64,000 bases of DNA from Molanna angustata (taxonomy: Eukaryota; Arthropoda; Insecta; Trichoptera; Molannidae). The notes beneath the pieces were generated by a model that did no database searches, was not told the DNA's origin, and saw only the letters and a list, made by a program, of their open reading frames with translations. Of the stretch, positions 21,835-31,090 are shown piece after piece (position 1 is the stretch's first letter; the number at the start of each line of letters is the position of its first letter). The stretch lies in assembly GCA_963576475.1 (NCBI GenBank), contig OY754977.1:31937172-32001171 (forward strand), in the 5' to 3' direction. Made by a program: the position numbers and the translations under genes.

Positions 21835-22089
21835 GAAATCTGTGTCTTGTGTGGTAGTTCGGTATTTTTTTGACATTTATTATTATATTCCCTCTATTTC
21901 GGTCTAATTCATATTTCAAATATATACTTACATGTACATGGAATTTTAATTTCTGTCCCTGTTTCGTTATTATTCATATAAATTTGTTCGTTTCCTTGTC
22001 CAGACCAAATACATATGCTATATTGCAATTATATACGAAATATCAATCAATCTAACCTCAAAGTGTTTAACAGCTCACCGAACAAGAAA

Positions 22090-22405
22090 ATGTAAGTTAT
22101 CGAATATATTTTTATTATTGCATATGCGCAAACATTGGATTTTTTTCCCTGTCGGGAGTCAAAGATTTTTTTTAACAGATTTTTAATTATCTCAATAGAG
22201 ACGAAGTTGGAATATTTATTGTAGGAGAACCGGGAAATCAAGGCACCTACAGGGCTTACGACCTGTCATCGGCTGGTTTACGTGATCACTTTATGCGCTT
22301 GCGCAACGTTCACCAATTATGCCTTTTTTTTTTTAACTCCCGACAGGGAAAAAAATCCAATGTTTGCGCATATGCAATAATAAAAATATATTCGATTACT
22401 TACAC
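22090..22405 (+). mobile_element. Family B element, short form with both long TIRs
   Basis: Terminal inverted repeats of about 60 bp: GCAAACATTGGATTTTTTTC, CCTGTCGGGAGT on the left and the exact reverse on the right, extending outward through TTATTATTGCATATGCG into an ATCGAATATA flank that is also inverted. Between them is the about 190-bp B core (ATCTCAATAGAGACGAAGTT to CACCAATTATGCC). No transposase. The spacer of the long form is absent. Confidence 0.8.
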
Positions 22406-22516
22406 ATTGGTACAAGTACGTAAATAAGACAAAAATGATCTTATAAGTCTGGCGCAATTCAGGGGTGACTTCTATGCGAAAAATACATTGTCACCTCACA
22501 TATAAGATTTGTAGCT

Positions 22517-22875
22517 TTCATTATTTACAAAAAACCAATTCTCTCAATAGATGGCGTTACAACAAAATAAATAAAAAATAATAAGATTGTTGTTCATAAT
22601 TTCACCCATAGATGGCTGTAGTAAAAATTCCTTATTTTCAAGCGAACAGAATTTCAGTATTACAATATATAGAAGTTTCAAAATTGAATTGATAGGGATC
22701 TCATTAAAAAAAAAAAAGGCATAATTGGTGAACGTTGCGCAAGCGCATAAAGTGATCACGTAAACCAGCCGATGACAGGTCGTAAGCCCTGTAGGTGCCT
22801 TGATTTCCCGGTTCTCCTACAATAAATATTCCAACTTCGTCTCTATTGAGATTATTAAAAATCTGTTAAAAAAAA
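22517..22875 (-). mobile_element. Family B, long-form core and spacer, inverted
   Basis: Reverse complement of the 15.79-16.12 kb arrangement: spacer (CTCAATAGATGGCGTTACAA, CACCCATAGATGGCTGTAGT) then core (GGCATAATTGGTGAACGTTG to CTCTATTGAGAT). It lacks the CCCTGTCGGG terminal segment. With the 22.1-kb copy it forms an inverted pair. Confidence 0.75.
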
Positions 22876-22969
22876 TGTAAGTTTGCTCAGTGAACATCCA
22901 TATGATTCAAAGAAAATTTACATGTATTTTTTGTTTTACAAATAGTCCACCCATATCATTAATTCATTC

Positions 22970-23215
22970 ATACCATCACAGCATATACCACAATGTGGGG
23001 CAACCAGCGAAAGGTGTGCGGGTGTGCATTGCCTTATAAAAGAGAGAACAACACATCTATGTTTACCCACACACCAGTCTCGTTTCACCAAAAAAAGGCA
23101 CTACATTCAGAATGGGTGGTGAACCTCATTGCTGAACTATGTAAGATATTATTGTTGCCTGTTGTATTTTCGATTACGCGGCTCTTACGGGACACTCGAA
23201 AACAATGATATAAAA
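22970..23215 (+). repeat. Dispersed repeat, family C
   Basis: ACCATCACAGCATATACCAC begins the unit. It matches 5505-5745 and 53270-53480 in reverse. A 71-codon frame (22993-23208) spans it but is not kept in the other copies. Confidence 0.65.
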
Positions 23216-23267
23216 GAATTTAAGCACTATTCGAAGCCGGTGCCGCACAGCGTATCAATGTGAGGCA

Positions 23268-23295
23268 CCGATATGGGTGCCTCCACCCATATCGG
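23268..23295. repeat. Perfect 12-bp hairpin
   Basis: CCGATATGGGTG and its exact reverse complement are separated by CCTC. It lies next to other short GGCACC/GGTGCC words. Role unknown. Confidence 0.7.
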
Positions 23296-23384
23296 ATTTC
23301 AATTACCTATATACATGTTCATTCAATGACAATAATCTAATTAACAGTCGAGAAAGAAGACATAATCATTTTTGCAATTACAAA

Positions 23385-23540
23385 AATGCAGGCTAGACAA
23401 TATTCAGGCATGACTACGTCTATCGGGTCCGCTAGTACATTATATAATTCTTCTGTATTTGTGCATGTCACTGAACTCATCCTAGCCGGCTTGAGTGATT
23501 TTGGTGAAATTTTATGTGTTCTCATTGAGAATAATAATTT
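23385..23540 (+). repeat. Dispersed insect repeat fragment (second copy)
   Basis: Matches the 21.19-kb repeat (AATTCTTCTGTA...GTGCATGTCACTGAACT...GTGATTTTGGTGAAATTTTA). It is preceded by CGGGTCCGCTAGTACATTAT, typical of the start of such repeats. Diverged. Confidence 0.45.
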
Positions 23541-23639
23541 ATTCGAATTGAGAATCTAAATTAGATATATGACCTTAATTTGTACTGTATAATAATATAT
23601 CAAAAAACTGATGTTCTTTTTTAGAGGAATAATAAATAT

Positions 23640-23709
23640 TGCTGACCCAATCCTACTACGCACTGTGTACAGAGTGTACTATGCTTCCTGTCACTCAATC
23701 ATAGCATAT
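23640..23709 (+). pseudogene. LINE (K-related) ORF2, part left of the Ty3 element
   Basis: The frame from 23641 reads ADPILLRTVYRVYYASCHSI then IAY, the 'Y.....HS...YGI..WG' region of LINE RTs. It ends exactly where the Ty3 LTR begins (23710). The frame continues at 34649 with AILRWGGAAKTLMEPVKRAQ. The copy appears 5'-truncated near 23640. Confidence 0.75.
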
Positions 23710-25028
23710 TGTCATGTTATTTTATTGAATAACATGACTTACCTCCTCTCAGAGGAAAATTAAAAAAAAGGATAACCCATTTTGAAAAAATGTTTAAAAT
23801 CAGCGAGTTAAAATTATGTTAATAGGCAGAGTTTTTTTGTCTGCGGGCAACCCGGTTAGTTAGTCGCCGAGCGGAAACACCGGATTGCATTGCTTTGGCC
23901 GATATTCTTTTAACGAGAGGTGACGCGAAAAAGTCAATAAAATGGACGTCACTTAAATAGACAGAGAAAACGCTGTGGCGTTTAAAATATTATAAATAAC
24001 CATAAAAAAAGACCAGTGGGAAAATGGGTAAGTCTCCATGTCTATTTTTTTGAACATAATTAGTTTGACGTCCACCGACACACAATAATTTTATAACATA
24101 TTCCAGGGTTAACGAGTCCCCCAAATATTCCTTCCTACTAGTTTTTTTTATATATTTAATATGTAATGGAATCCAAAGTATTATGTAGACTAAGATTAAA
24201 AAATATCAGTGCACCGACTATCCATCAATTTGAAGACAAGTTGTTTTGCTGGAAACAGCAAAATATGATATGAAATTGAATCAAGATGGCGATGAGTCGT
24301 GTAACCTCAAAAGACCGACATTTTCTGTGAACAACGATGGCGGATGATCGAATCTTATTTAACTTCGTGCAGTTTTAAAAATAGAAGCTTCAAATTTAGT
24401 GACTTTCAATATGAACAGTTTTTTTTAATTTAATTTTGTAAAATGTAAATTAACGGCAACCATTTTTTTTGTATTAATGAAATTTTGTATAATGTATTAA
24501 CACCAGTATGTAAATTTGGCCAAATAGTTAATAAGAAGATTTTTGTTAATAAATAATGTTTTATTGGGTCATAATTACATTAAGATAGATTTTTTTTCTT
24601 AAAGGGTTAATATTGGGGATGGTAAAATGTAATAGAAATGAAAATGTAATGAGGTTGTAATAATTTAATTGTATTATATGGATAATTTTTTTTATCAAAA
24701 CGAAAAAGACTGATTAAGCAAGATGAAATATAAATTGTTATCATAATTCAGGTTTTGTATTTATCTCTCCTCCTTTTGACCTTCTAATGGTATGACAAGA
24801 AATGATCAAATATATCAATCTTAAATTATACTTATTTTTGGTATAATGGGAGTCTTTTGATAGACTTCCCTTAAAAAATTTTCTTTGAATTGGAGTTAAA
24901 TTCCTTTAGGGCAGGTTGCGACCCCGAGAATTCGATTTTTTTATAGTTTCATGTGTAAACGGCTGGCTGGCCGGTGGTGCGGGTGCAAGTCCGGGTGGGG
25001 CGAGGCCCTAGGCCTCTGCCACCATGAC
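23710..25028 (+). repeat. 5' LTR of the Ty3/gypsy element
   Basis: 1319 bp, identical to 33330-34648 at an offset of 9620 except at one position (24356). It is AT-rich, with a GC-rich 3' part (24950-25025, GGCTGGCTGGCCGGTGGTGC). A (T)AATAAATAATG polyadenylation-like signal lies near 24549-24558. The transcription start cannot be read from sequence alone. Confidence 0.95.
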
Positions 25029-26774
25029 TTCAACCCTCACAATTGGCGCGGTGCGTGGGGGCCGACCCTAAAGGCGGGTCAGAATTTTTACAATCTGTTA
25101 TTGTCTTCGAGTTTGCTCTATTCAAGGATGGCGCCCTTCCTGGTTTTTGATTTTTCTTGTCAGTCATTGGGAGGTAAGGAGAGATAAAATAGATAAAAAG
25201 TAGTACACTTAGGCAGGTAGTAAATCCCTATTTCCTATCCTACCCTAATACCTATCCATCCGTTCGAGGCATCATGGGAAAAGGCGATGACGTCTGGCAA
25301 CCGCGTTCACCTACGGCGGGCGGCAGCACTCTTGGCAGTTGTACGGCACTCCACAAGTTTGGCCTGAGAGGGATGCGGTCGTGTAGCTGTGCGGGTACTC
25401 CAACGTCTTGGGAGAAGAAGCATATTCTTATTCCAGGTCATATTGTTCCATTTATTTTAAAAGATGAAATATTTCAATTATATTTAATTTTGCCATCTCA
25501 TAATGGTGGGTAATAATTTTTTATTTCAGTGGATAATATGTTACCTCAACATGATTGGTGAATACCTAATTATATTTCATACCCATTTTATTATTTTTTA
25601 GATAGTATTGTGCTTAGTACTTGACCATTGAAAAACAATTTTTGTCTACCTTAGAATATTCACAGTTGACTTTGAACAATACATATCACAACATCTTGTG
25701 ACAAATATATTTTTATAACCTTTTATGTTAAAACAAAATAAATTTTGGAAAGTGTTCAACATTACATTTAAACTAGAAAAGTTAATTTAAATAATGAATC
25801 ATTTGATTGGATATTGATCCTCATTTGAAAAAAATAATCTTTCTAATTGAATTGATGCAGTTTTTTGTCATTGCTTTGGTGAAAATATTGATAAAATTTC
25901 GTACCACCAAAAATAAATAACCACGTTTAAAGTGGGTGAGTGATCTTGTGCTCTTTTACTTTTTACAAGTTGTGAATGGTTACTTTCACCCTGTAAGGAA
26001 TTTGTTCCGTGGTCTTATATTCGAAACATTAAGTACTTTTTAATATTTCAGTTTTTTTTTTGTCGCTGGATCCTGAGATACTTGGCGAGTTTTTGAAAGT
26101 GAAGGTGTTCATCGTCTACCATAGTTTGCTGTCTACTATTCCATTTTGCTGTTTACTGTCTACCGACTTCATCTTCGACGGGACTTTTCTTCATCATCTT
26201 TTCGGAGAAGGAGGAACACAACCCTCATCTGGATTTCTTCGCAGAGGAACAGAAGATCGGCAGAAAATATCCTTTTTTAAAAATATGTAGAAGGAGTGAT
26301 GTTGTTTGATTTTAGTCTTAATAATTTTTATGTTATGTGAGTTGAGAGAATATTTATGTCTTCATCGGGGATTTTAATACTTTTTCATGTGTAATATTTC
26401 GAACTCTCCCTTTTCGAAATCTTTTTTTATGCAATTATTGCATTGCTAGGATTTTAGTTGGATATTTTTTATGGTGTTTTCACACTTTATCTTTTTAAAC
26501 AGAGTTTTAGTAATTTTATTATATTGAGCAGTTCATTTTTAGATGGAAAATTGTTTGATATGAACTTGAGTAATTTTATTTACTTTCAACATTTTTATTT
26601 GGAGATAATCATAGGTAGAGATTGCGATTTAATGTTTTTCCTATTCGATCCATAGAAAGATCAAGTTATTCTTTTGCTCGGTATTTTGTTCTCGGTATTT
26701 TTTGGTATATCCACTTAGGTATATCGTTCGTTGTATCCACTTAGGTATTTTATTAATTTTTTTTACTTATTAAA
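25029..26774 (+). other. Internal 5' leader of the Ty3 element
   Basis: About 1.75 kb between LTR and gag without a convincing ORF. A possible primer-binding site starts at TGGCGCGGTGCG (25044), 15 bases after the LTR, but I could not match it to a specific tRNA. An ORF crossing the LTR border (24951-25187) and one at 25274-25513 look incidental. The leader is unusually long for a gypsy-type element. Confidence 0.5.
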
Positions 26775-27761
26775 ATGGAACCTATACCAAACGATTCGTT
26801 TAGATCAGTTAATAAATTAAAAGAAGAATTGAATGTCAGGGGTATTAAATCCGGCAACCAGTTAAAAATGTTGCAGCAACAGGCGCGCGTTTGGAACCAC
26901 TCAGTCACCCATTTTGAAGAATATTTGAAACGCAAAGAGTTGGAAGGTCAGTCTATAGACGGAGAAGCTTTAGAAAGGAGTACGGAATCCGAACAGGACG
27001 TGATAGGGTCTACTCGCTATGTCGATTTGAAAGATGCGGATGTTCGATTTTTAAATAGATAAAAAATTAGCGACAGGGTGGCGGTACCTAAGCCTTCGAA
27101 TAGGATAGAATTTGTGAAGGAGTCGAGGATAGCTGGTTTAAGTAGCCTCAATTTACGATTTGACGGAACTTCAGACGTAATAGAATTTTTGGAGAAGTTA
27201 GATAATTTGCAGTATTCTCGTGGGATTCCCGATGAACAAATTTTGAGAGCATTTTCCGACTTACTTACGGGCCACGCCGAAGTTTGGTATCGTGCTTATA
27301 GGGAACAATTCTTGACTTGGGATCAGCTCAAGTTGTCTTTAAAAAAACGTTTTAGTAGTGCCAGTAGAAATGACGTTTTAGAACAGAGGTTGAGAGAACG
27401 GACACAGAAGGCGGGCGAGCCCACGTCTAATTATATTGAGTCTGTATATTTCATGTCAAATAAATTAGAAAATCCTTGGTCGGAGAGGGACGTTTTGCGT
27501 CATATCTTTAAAAACGCCCATCCCGAATGTAAACTTATGTTGCGTTCGTGTCATGCGACCACAATATCCACTTTAATGGATAAGGTACGCACGGACGAAA
27601 ATTTTCACGAGCAGGATCATATTCAGAAAATGAATCCTATAAATAAAGTTTTTCTAAGTCTAAGTATGTTCAGTCTGATGTCGCTGCGATATCTGAGTCA
27701 CGTCACATGGTATGTAAGAAGTGTAATAAAGAGGGGCATTGGGCCCGTGATTGTAAATTAA
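26775..27761 (+). CDS. gag: Ty3/gypsy gag (capsid region), with in-frame TAA
   Basis: ATG at 26775 opens a frame beginning MEPIPNDSFRSVNKLKEELN. A TAA at 27060-27062 interrupts it, and the same frame continues to 27761. The second part holds the Retrotrans_gag-like capsid fold: LNLRFDGTSDVIEFLEKLDN, GHAEVWYRAYR, LKKRFSSASRND, RERTQKAGEPTSNYIESVYF, MLRSCHATTISTLMDKVR. After about 27645 the frame no longer makes sense, and the Gag continuation (zinc knuckle) lies in the -1 frame. The offset lies at a T5 run (27649-27653). Gag would package the element RNA and build the particle. The stop could be real decay, readthrough or a base error. Confidence 0.85.
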
Positions 27762-27940
27762 TCATTAAGCCTATTTGTTTTAAATGTAAGAAGGAAGGAA
27801 TTTTGACCAAGTACTGCTGTGGTACTAAAAATATTTCATCACCGGTCCCAAGTAACAATGTACAAATCGACTCTTCTAAAAATATTAATGTATCAAAAAA
27901 CGGTCATCATCCCGCGGACGTAGTACCCCTTCGAAAGTAA
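27647..27940 (+). CDS. Gag nucleocapsid part (zinc knuckles), -1 relative to capsid frame
   Basis: This frame is open from 27647, just after a stop at 27644, to 27940. It contains CKKCNKEGHWARDC, a perfect CX2CX4HX4C knuckle. A second, CFKCKKEGILTKYC, has the same Cys spacing, but the His is replaced by Ile, so it probably binds zinc poorly or not at all. The frame runs on about 25 codons past a slippery heptamer and then stops. Nucleocapsid would bind the element RNA. Confidence 0.85.
   Translation, partial: SFSKSKYVQSDVAAISESRHMVCKKCNKEGHWARDCKLIIKPICFKCKKEGILTKYCCGTKNISSPVPSNNVQIDSSKNINVSKNGHHPADVVPLRK
27895..27901 (+). promoter_or_regulatory. Candidate -1 ribosomal frameshift site (A AAA AAC)
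   Basis: In the nucleocapsid frame the codons are TCA AAA AAC GGT, so the X XXY YYZ heptamer is in the correct phase. A -1 slip leads directly into the protease frame, which is open from here to 28290. Two self-complementary CCGCGG words downstream (27912-27917 and 27953-27958) could form a stem, but no strong pseudoknot is evident. Position between zinc knuckle and protease is where retroelements commonly recode. Confidence 0.7.
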
Positions 27941-28293
27941 ATTATTCGGACCCCGCGGCATTGGCAGAACATCTGAAATTTGTAAGATGGTTTTTGTCGT
28001 CCACTAAGATTGCGCCCGTTATTTGCGCCAGGAACAAAGACATCCGCCCCTATTTGACGTTTTTAATAAAAAATTTAAGGTTCGAAGGTTTGTTAGATTC
28101 AGGCGCGTCTGTATCGTGCATAAATTCTGATTTGTTTAATACACTGTTTCCTTTCAATGTAGGTTGTGAAAAGGTGAAAACTGCCGTGTACACCGCGGAC
28201 AGGAGTTCACAACCCGTGGAAAGTATAATTTATTTACCCGTCACCGTGGAGGGGGGAGAAAAATATTTAATTTTTCATTGTACCGAATCTTAG
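27901..28293 (+). CDS. Ty3/gypsy protease (aspartic), interrupted near its end
   Basis: Frame open from the slippery site (no ATG needed) to TAG 28291-28293. It contains LLDSGASVSCI, the retropepsin active-site DSGA (Asp codon 28096-28098), then hydrophobic strand segments. The expected C-terminal 'ILGIDFL' flap-end motif is not in this frame but in the pol frame (about 28298-28320), so the domain is split by a +1 offset next to a T5 run (28271-28275). The protease would cleave Gag-Pol. The break may be a sequence error, recoding or true decay. Confidence 0.8.
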   Translation, partial: RSSSRGRSTPSKVNYSDPAALAEHLKFVRWFLSSTKIAPVICARNKDIRPYLTFLIKNLRFEGLLDSGASVSCINSDLFNTLFPFNVGCEKVKTAVYTADRSSQPVESIIYLPVTVEGGEKYLIFHCTES

Positions 28294-28306
28294 TCCTAAT
28301 ATTATT

Positions 28307-31090
28307 TTGGGAATTGATTTTTTATTAATGTTTGAACTATGCCCTCAATTATTAAAGAATGTTAGAGTATCTACTAATGAGGAACGGATTAATTGTATTT
28401 CTGCCCTGTCCCCGGCTCAATCACTATCAGAAAGTGAAAAATGGGAATTATATAATTTAGTTAGAGAATTTGAAGAGATTTCGTTTGAAAGGAAAGGGTT
28501 GGGACGTCTTAATTTAACCAAACATAAAATAGTTACATCCGGAGAACCAATAAAACAACGATACTATCCATTATCGCCTGTGAAATTGTCTCATTTAGAA
28601 AAGGAATTGGACGATATGTTAGCGTTAGATGTGGTAGAGCCTTCAAAGTCTTCGTGGTCAAACCCAGTGATAATGGTGCCTAAAGCAGATGGGACGAGTC
28701 GGTTTTGTTTAGATTCCAGGAAGCTCAACTCAGTCACTGTGAGGGACTCGTATCCCCTTCCTCACATACAGAGTATCTTGCAAAATTTGAACGGGGCAAG
28801 GTATATCTCAGCGTTAGACCTCAGTAGAGCTTATTGGCAGATCAATCTGGAAGAGGCTTCTCGTGAGAAGACTGCTTTTGTGGTCCCTGGGAGAGGACTA
28901 TTCCAATTTAAAGTTATGCCTTTTGGTTTGAAAAATTCGGCTGCAGAAATGCAGAGAGCCGTCGATAAACTGTTTGGTCCCGAATTCGACAAGTCAGTGT
29001 TCACCTATGTCGACGACTTGATAGTCTTATCAAAAGACTTTCCATCACATATTTCAACTTTAAGATTAGTATTGAATAGGTTAAAAGAGGCTAATCTTAC
29101 TATCAATCTGAAAAAATGCGAATTTTGCAAAAGCGAACTGAAATATTTAGGATATATTGTAGATGCGGAAGGTTTACGAACCAACCCCCAGAAGGTTGAA
29201 GTTATTAATAATTTTCCGAGGCCGAAATGCGTGAAAGACGTTAGAAGTTTCATGGGAATCTGTTCATATTATCGTAAATTTATTAAAAACTTTGCGGATT
29301 TATCTGTACCTTTAACTCGTCTCACTAGTACACGTAAGGGTGTCAGTAATTTTTTATGGTCAGAGGAGGCAGAAAAGGCATTTTTGGCTTTGAAAAAGGC
29401 ACTTACTACGACCCCAGTATTGATCAACCCTGATTTCAGTCAACCCTTTGAAATTCATTCAGACGCTAGCTCATTTGCAATAGCTGCTGTCCTAGTACAG
29501 AAAATTGATGGTGATGAACACGTAATAGCTTATTATTCTCGTACCCTTCACAAGAATGAAATTAATTTTGCCATTACAGAGAGAGAATTGTTGGCGGCTC
29601 TGGAAGCCATCCGGCATTTTAGACCTTTTGTTGAGGGGTCACATTTTAAGCTGGTGACAGATCACTCGAGCCTCAAGTGGTTGGTTACATTGAAAAACCC
29701 CACTGGTCGCTTGGCACGATGGTCAACCGAGCTTTTACAATATTCCTTCGATGTTGAACATCGACGTGGGAAGTTAAATGTGGTACCCGATGCGTTGTCA
29801 AGGATAGAAATTGCAACCTTAGATGTAGAGGTAGAAACGAAGGATGAATGGTATAAGAAAATTTACAAAGGTGTTGTAGAGAAACCGCAGGAATTCCCCA
29901 ATTATATGGTACAAAATGGTAAATTGTTTAGAAATACCAAAGTTAATTGTTCGTTGTTGCAAGAGTTTGCATGGAAGAGGGTGATACCGAAAGAGGAAAG
30001 ATTAGAGATTTTAAGAAATAATCATGATGCAGATAGTTCAGCGCACTTAGGTATTTTTAAAACATATAGAAAAATACAACTTTTATACTACTGGCCTAAA
30101 CTATTTTCAGAGGTCGTAAATTATATAAATCAATGCGAAATATGCAAGAAATTTAAACACTATCAACAGAAGCCTCTTGGTATTATGTCAAATCCTAAGA
30201 GAGTGGAAAAACCGATGAAAATGTTGTCGATCGACGTGGTCGGGCCGCTACCTAGATCTAAATTAGGTAATATTTATATTCTTTCGGTTTTGGATGTTTT
30301 CTCTAAGTACCTCTGGTTATTTCCGTTAAAAAAATCTAACGCGGAAAATATCATAAAAGCTTTAGAAAACTATGTTTTTCTACCTCATGGGGTACCATCT
30401 ATAATTATTGCGGATAACGGAGTTCAATTCACCTCGAATAAATTTAAAGACCTGATAAAGAAATATGACATTCCTAAGATTTTTTATACACCTTTATATT
30501 CGCCCCAAGCCAATTCGGTAGAAAGATATCATCGCACAGCGATAACTGCACTCGCAGGAATCGTTTCTGATAGACAACGAGACTGGTGTAGCTTTATACC
30601 ACTCATTTGCACTGCACTAAATGCCTCAGTTAATGTCACTACTAGTTATACACCTTACTTTTTATTTTTTGGAAGAGAGCAGATTTTGGCAGGAAGTCTA
30701 CATGACAGATTTGGTCCTGGTCCCAGTACGTTAGAGGAGGTTGAGATAGAAGATCGTAATGTCTATGCAGAAAAATTGTCTGATCTGAAAAAAATTTTCG
30801 ACGATGTACAGGAAAATCTTTTTAAGGCTTTTCAACAGTCTGCTGCCCAATATAATCGAGGCAGAAAAGATGTATCTTATAAGGTTGGCGATTTAATTTG
30901 GCGAAAAACTTTTCCATATTCAAAAGCCAGCGAATATTTCAGCTCTAAGTTGGCCGAGCGTTTTGTCAAAAATAAAATTGTAGCGAAAATTTCTCCTTTA
31001 GTGTATACATTAGCTGACGAGAAAGGAAAAATATTGGGAAATTTCCATATTAAAGATATATTAAAACTTGAACAATCTGCCCAATCATAA
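28307..31090 (+). CDS. pol: Ty3/gypsy pol: RT, RNase H, integrase
   Basis: Intact 927-codon frame. It begins within ILGIDFLLMF, the end of the protease, so TTG 28307 is not a true start and the frame is open upstream to 28271. RT: VVEPSKSSWSNPVIMVPK, ISALDLSRAYWQI (Asp about 171), FKVMPFGLKNSAA, TYVDDL (YVDD about 234-237). RNase H: HSDASS (Asp about 386), TERELLAAL, VTDHSSLKWL. Integrase: an HHCC-type zinc region (HLGIFKT ... CEICKK), then the DD35E core with Asp in LSIDVVG (about 642), Asp in IADNGVQF (about 703) and Glu in NSVERYH exactly 36 residues later. All catalytic residues seen are present. The RT 'RFCLDSRKLN' box has Ser where Tyr is usual. Ends TAA at 31088-31090. Confidence 0.95.
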   Translation: MGIDFLLMFELCPQLLKNVRVSTNEERINCISALSPAQSLSESEKWELYNLVREFEEISFERKGLGRLNLTKHKIVTSGEPIKQRYYPLSPVKLSHLEKELDDMLALDVVEPSKSSWSNPVIMVPKADGTSRFCLDSRKLNSVTVRDSYPLPHIQSILQNLNGARYISALDLSRAYWQINLEEASREKTAFVVPGRGLFQFKVMPFGLKNSAAEMQRAVDKLFGPEFDKSVFTYVDDLIVLSKDFPSHISTLRLVLNRLKEANLTINLKKCEFCKSELKYLGYIVDAEGLRTNPQKVEVINNFPRPKCVKDVRSFMGICSYYRKFIKNFADLSVPLTRLTSTRKGVSNFLWSEEAEKAFLALKKALTTTPVLINPDFSQPFEIHSDASSFAIAAVLVQKIDGDEHVIAYYSRTLHKNEINFAITERELLAALEAIRHFRPFVEGSHFKLVTDHSSLKWLVTLKNPTGRLARWSTELLQYSFDVEHRRGKLNVVPDALSRIEIATLDVEVETKDEWYKKIYKGVVEKPQEFPNYMVQNGKLFRNTKVNCSLLQEFAWKRVIPKEERLEILRNNHDADSSAHLGIFKTYRKIQLLYYWPKLFSEVVNYINQCEICKKFKHYQQKPLGIMSNPKRVEKPMKMLSIDVVGPLPRSKLGNIYILSVLDVFSKYLWLFPLKKSNAENIIKALENYVFLPHGVPSIIIADNGVQFTSNKFKDLIKKYDIPKIFYTPLYSPQANSVERYHRTAITALAGIVSDRQRDWCSFIPLICTALNASVNVTTSYTPYFLFFGREQILAGSLHDRFGPGPSTLEEVEIEDRNVYAEKLSDLKKIFDDVQENLFKAFQQSAAQYNRGRKDVSYKVGDLIWRKTFPYSKASEYFSSKLAERFVKNKIVAKISPLVYTLADEKGKILGNFHIKDILKLEQSAQS

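Noticed and set aside
24951..25187. 78-codon ORF across the 5' LTR border, with a twin in the 3' LTR (34571-34984)
   Set aside because: The shared part is just LTR; the two continue into unrelated sequence (leader and LINE).
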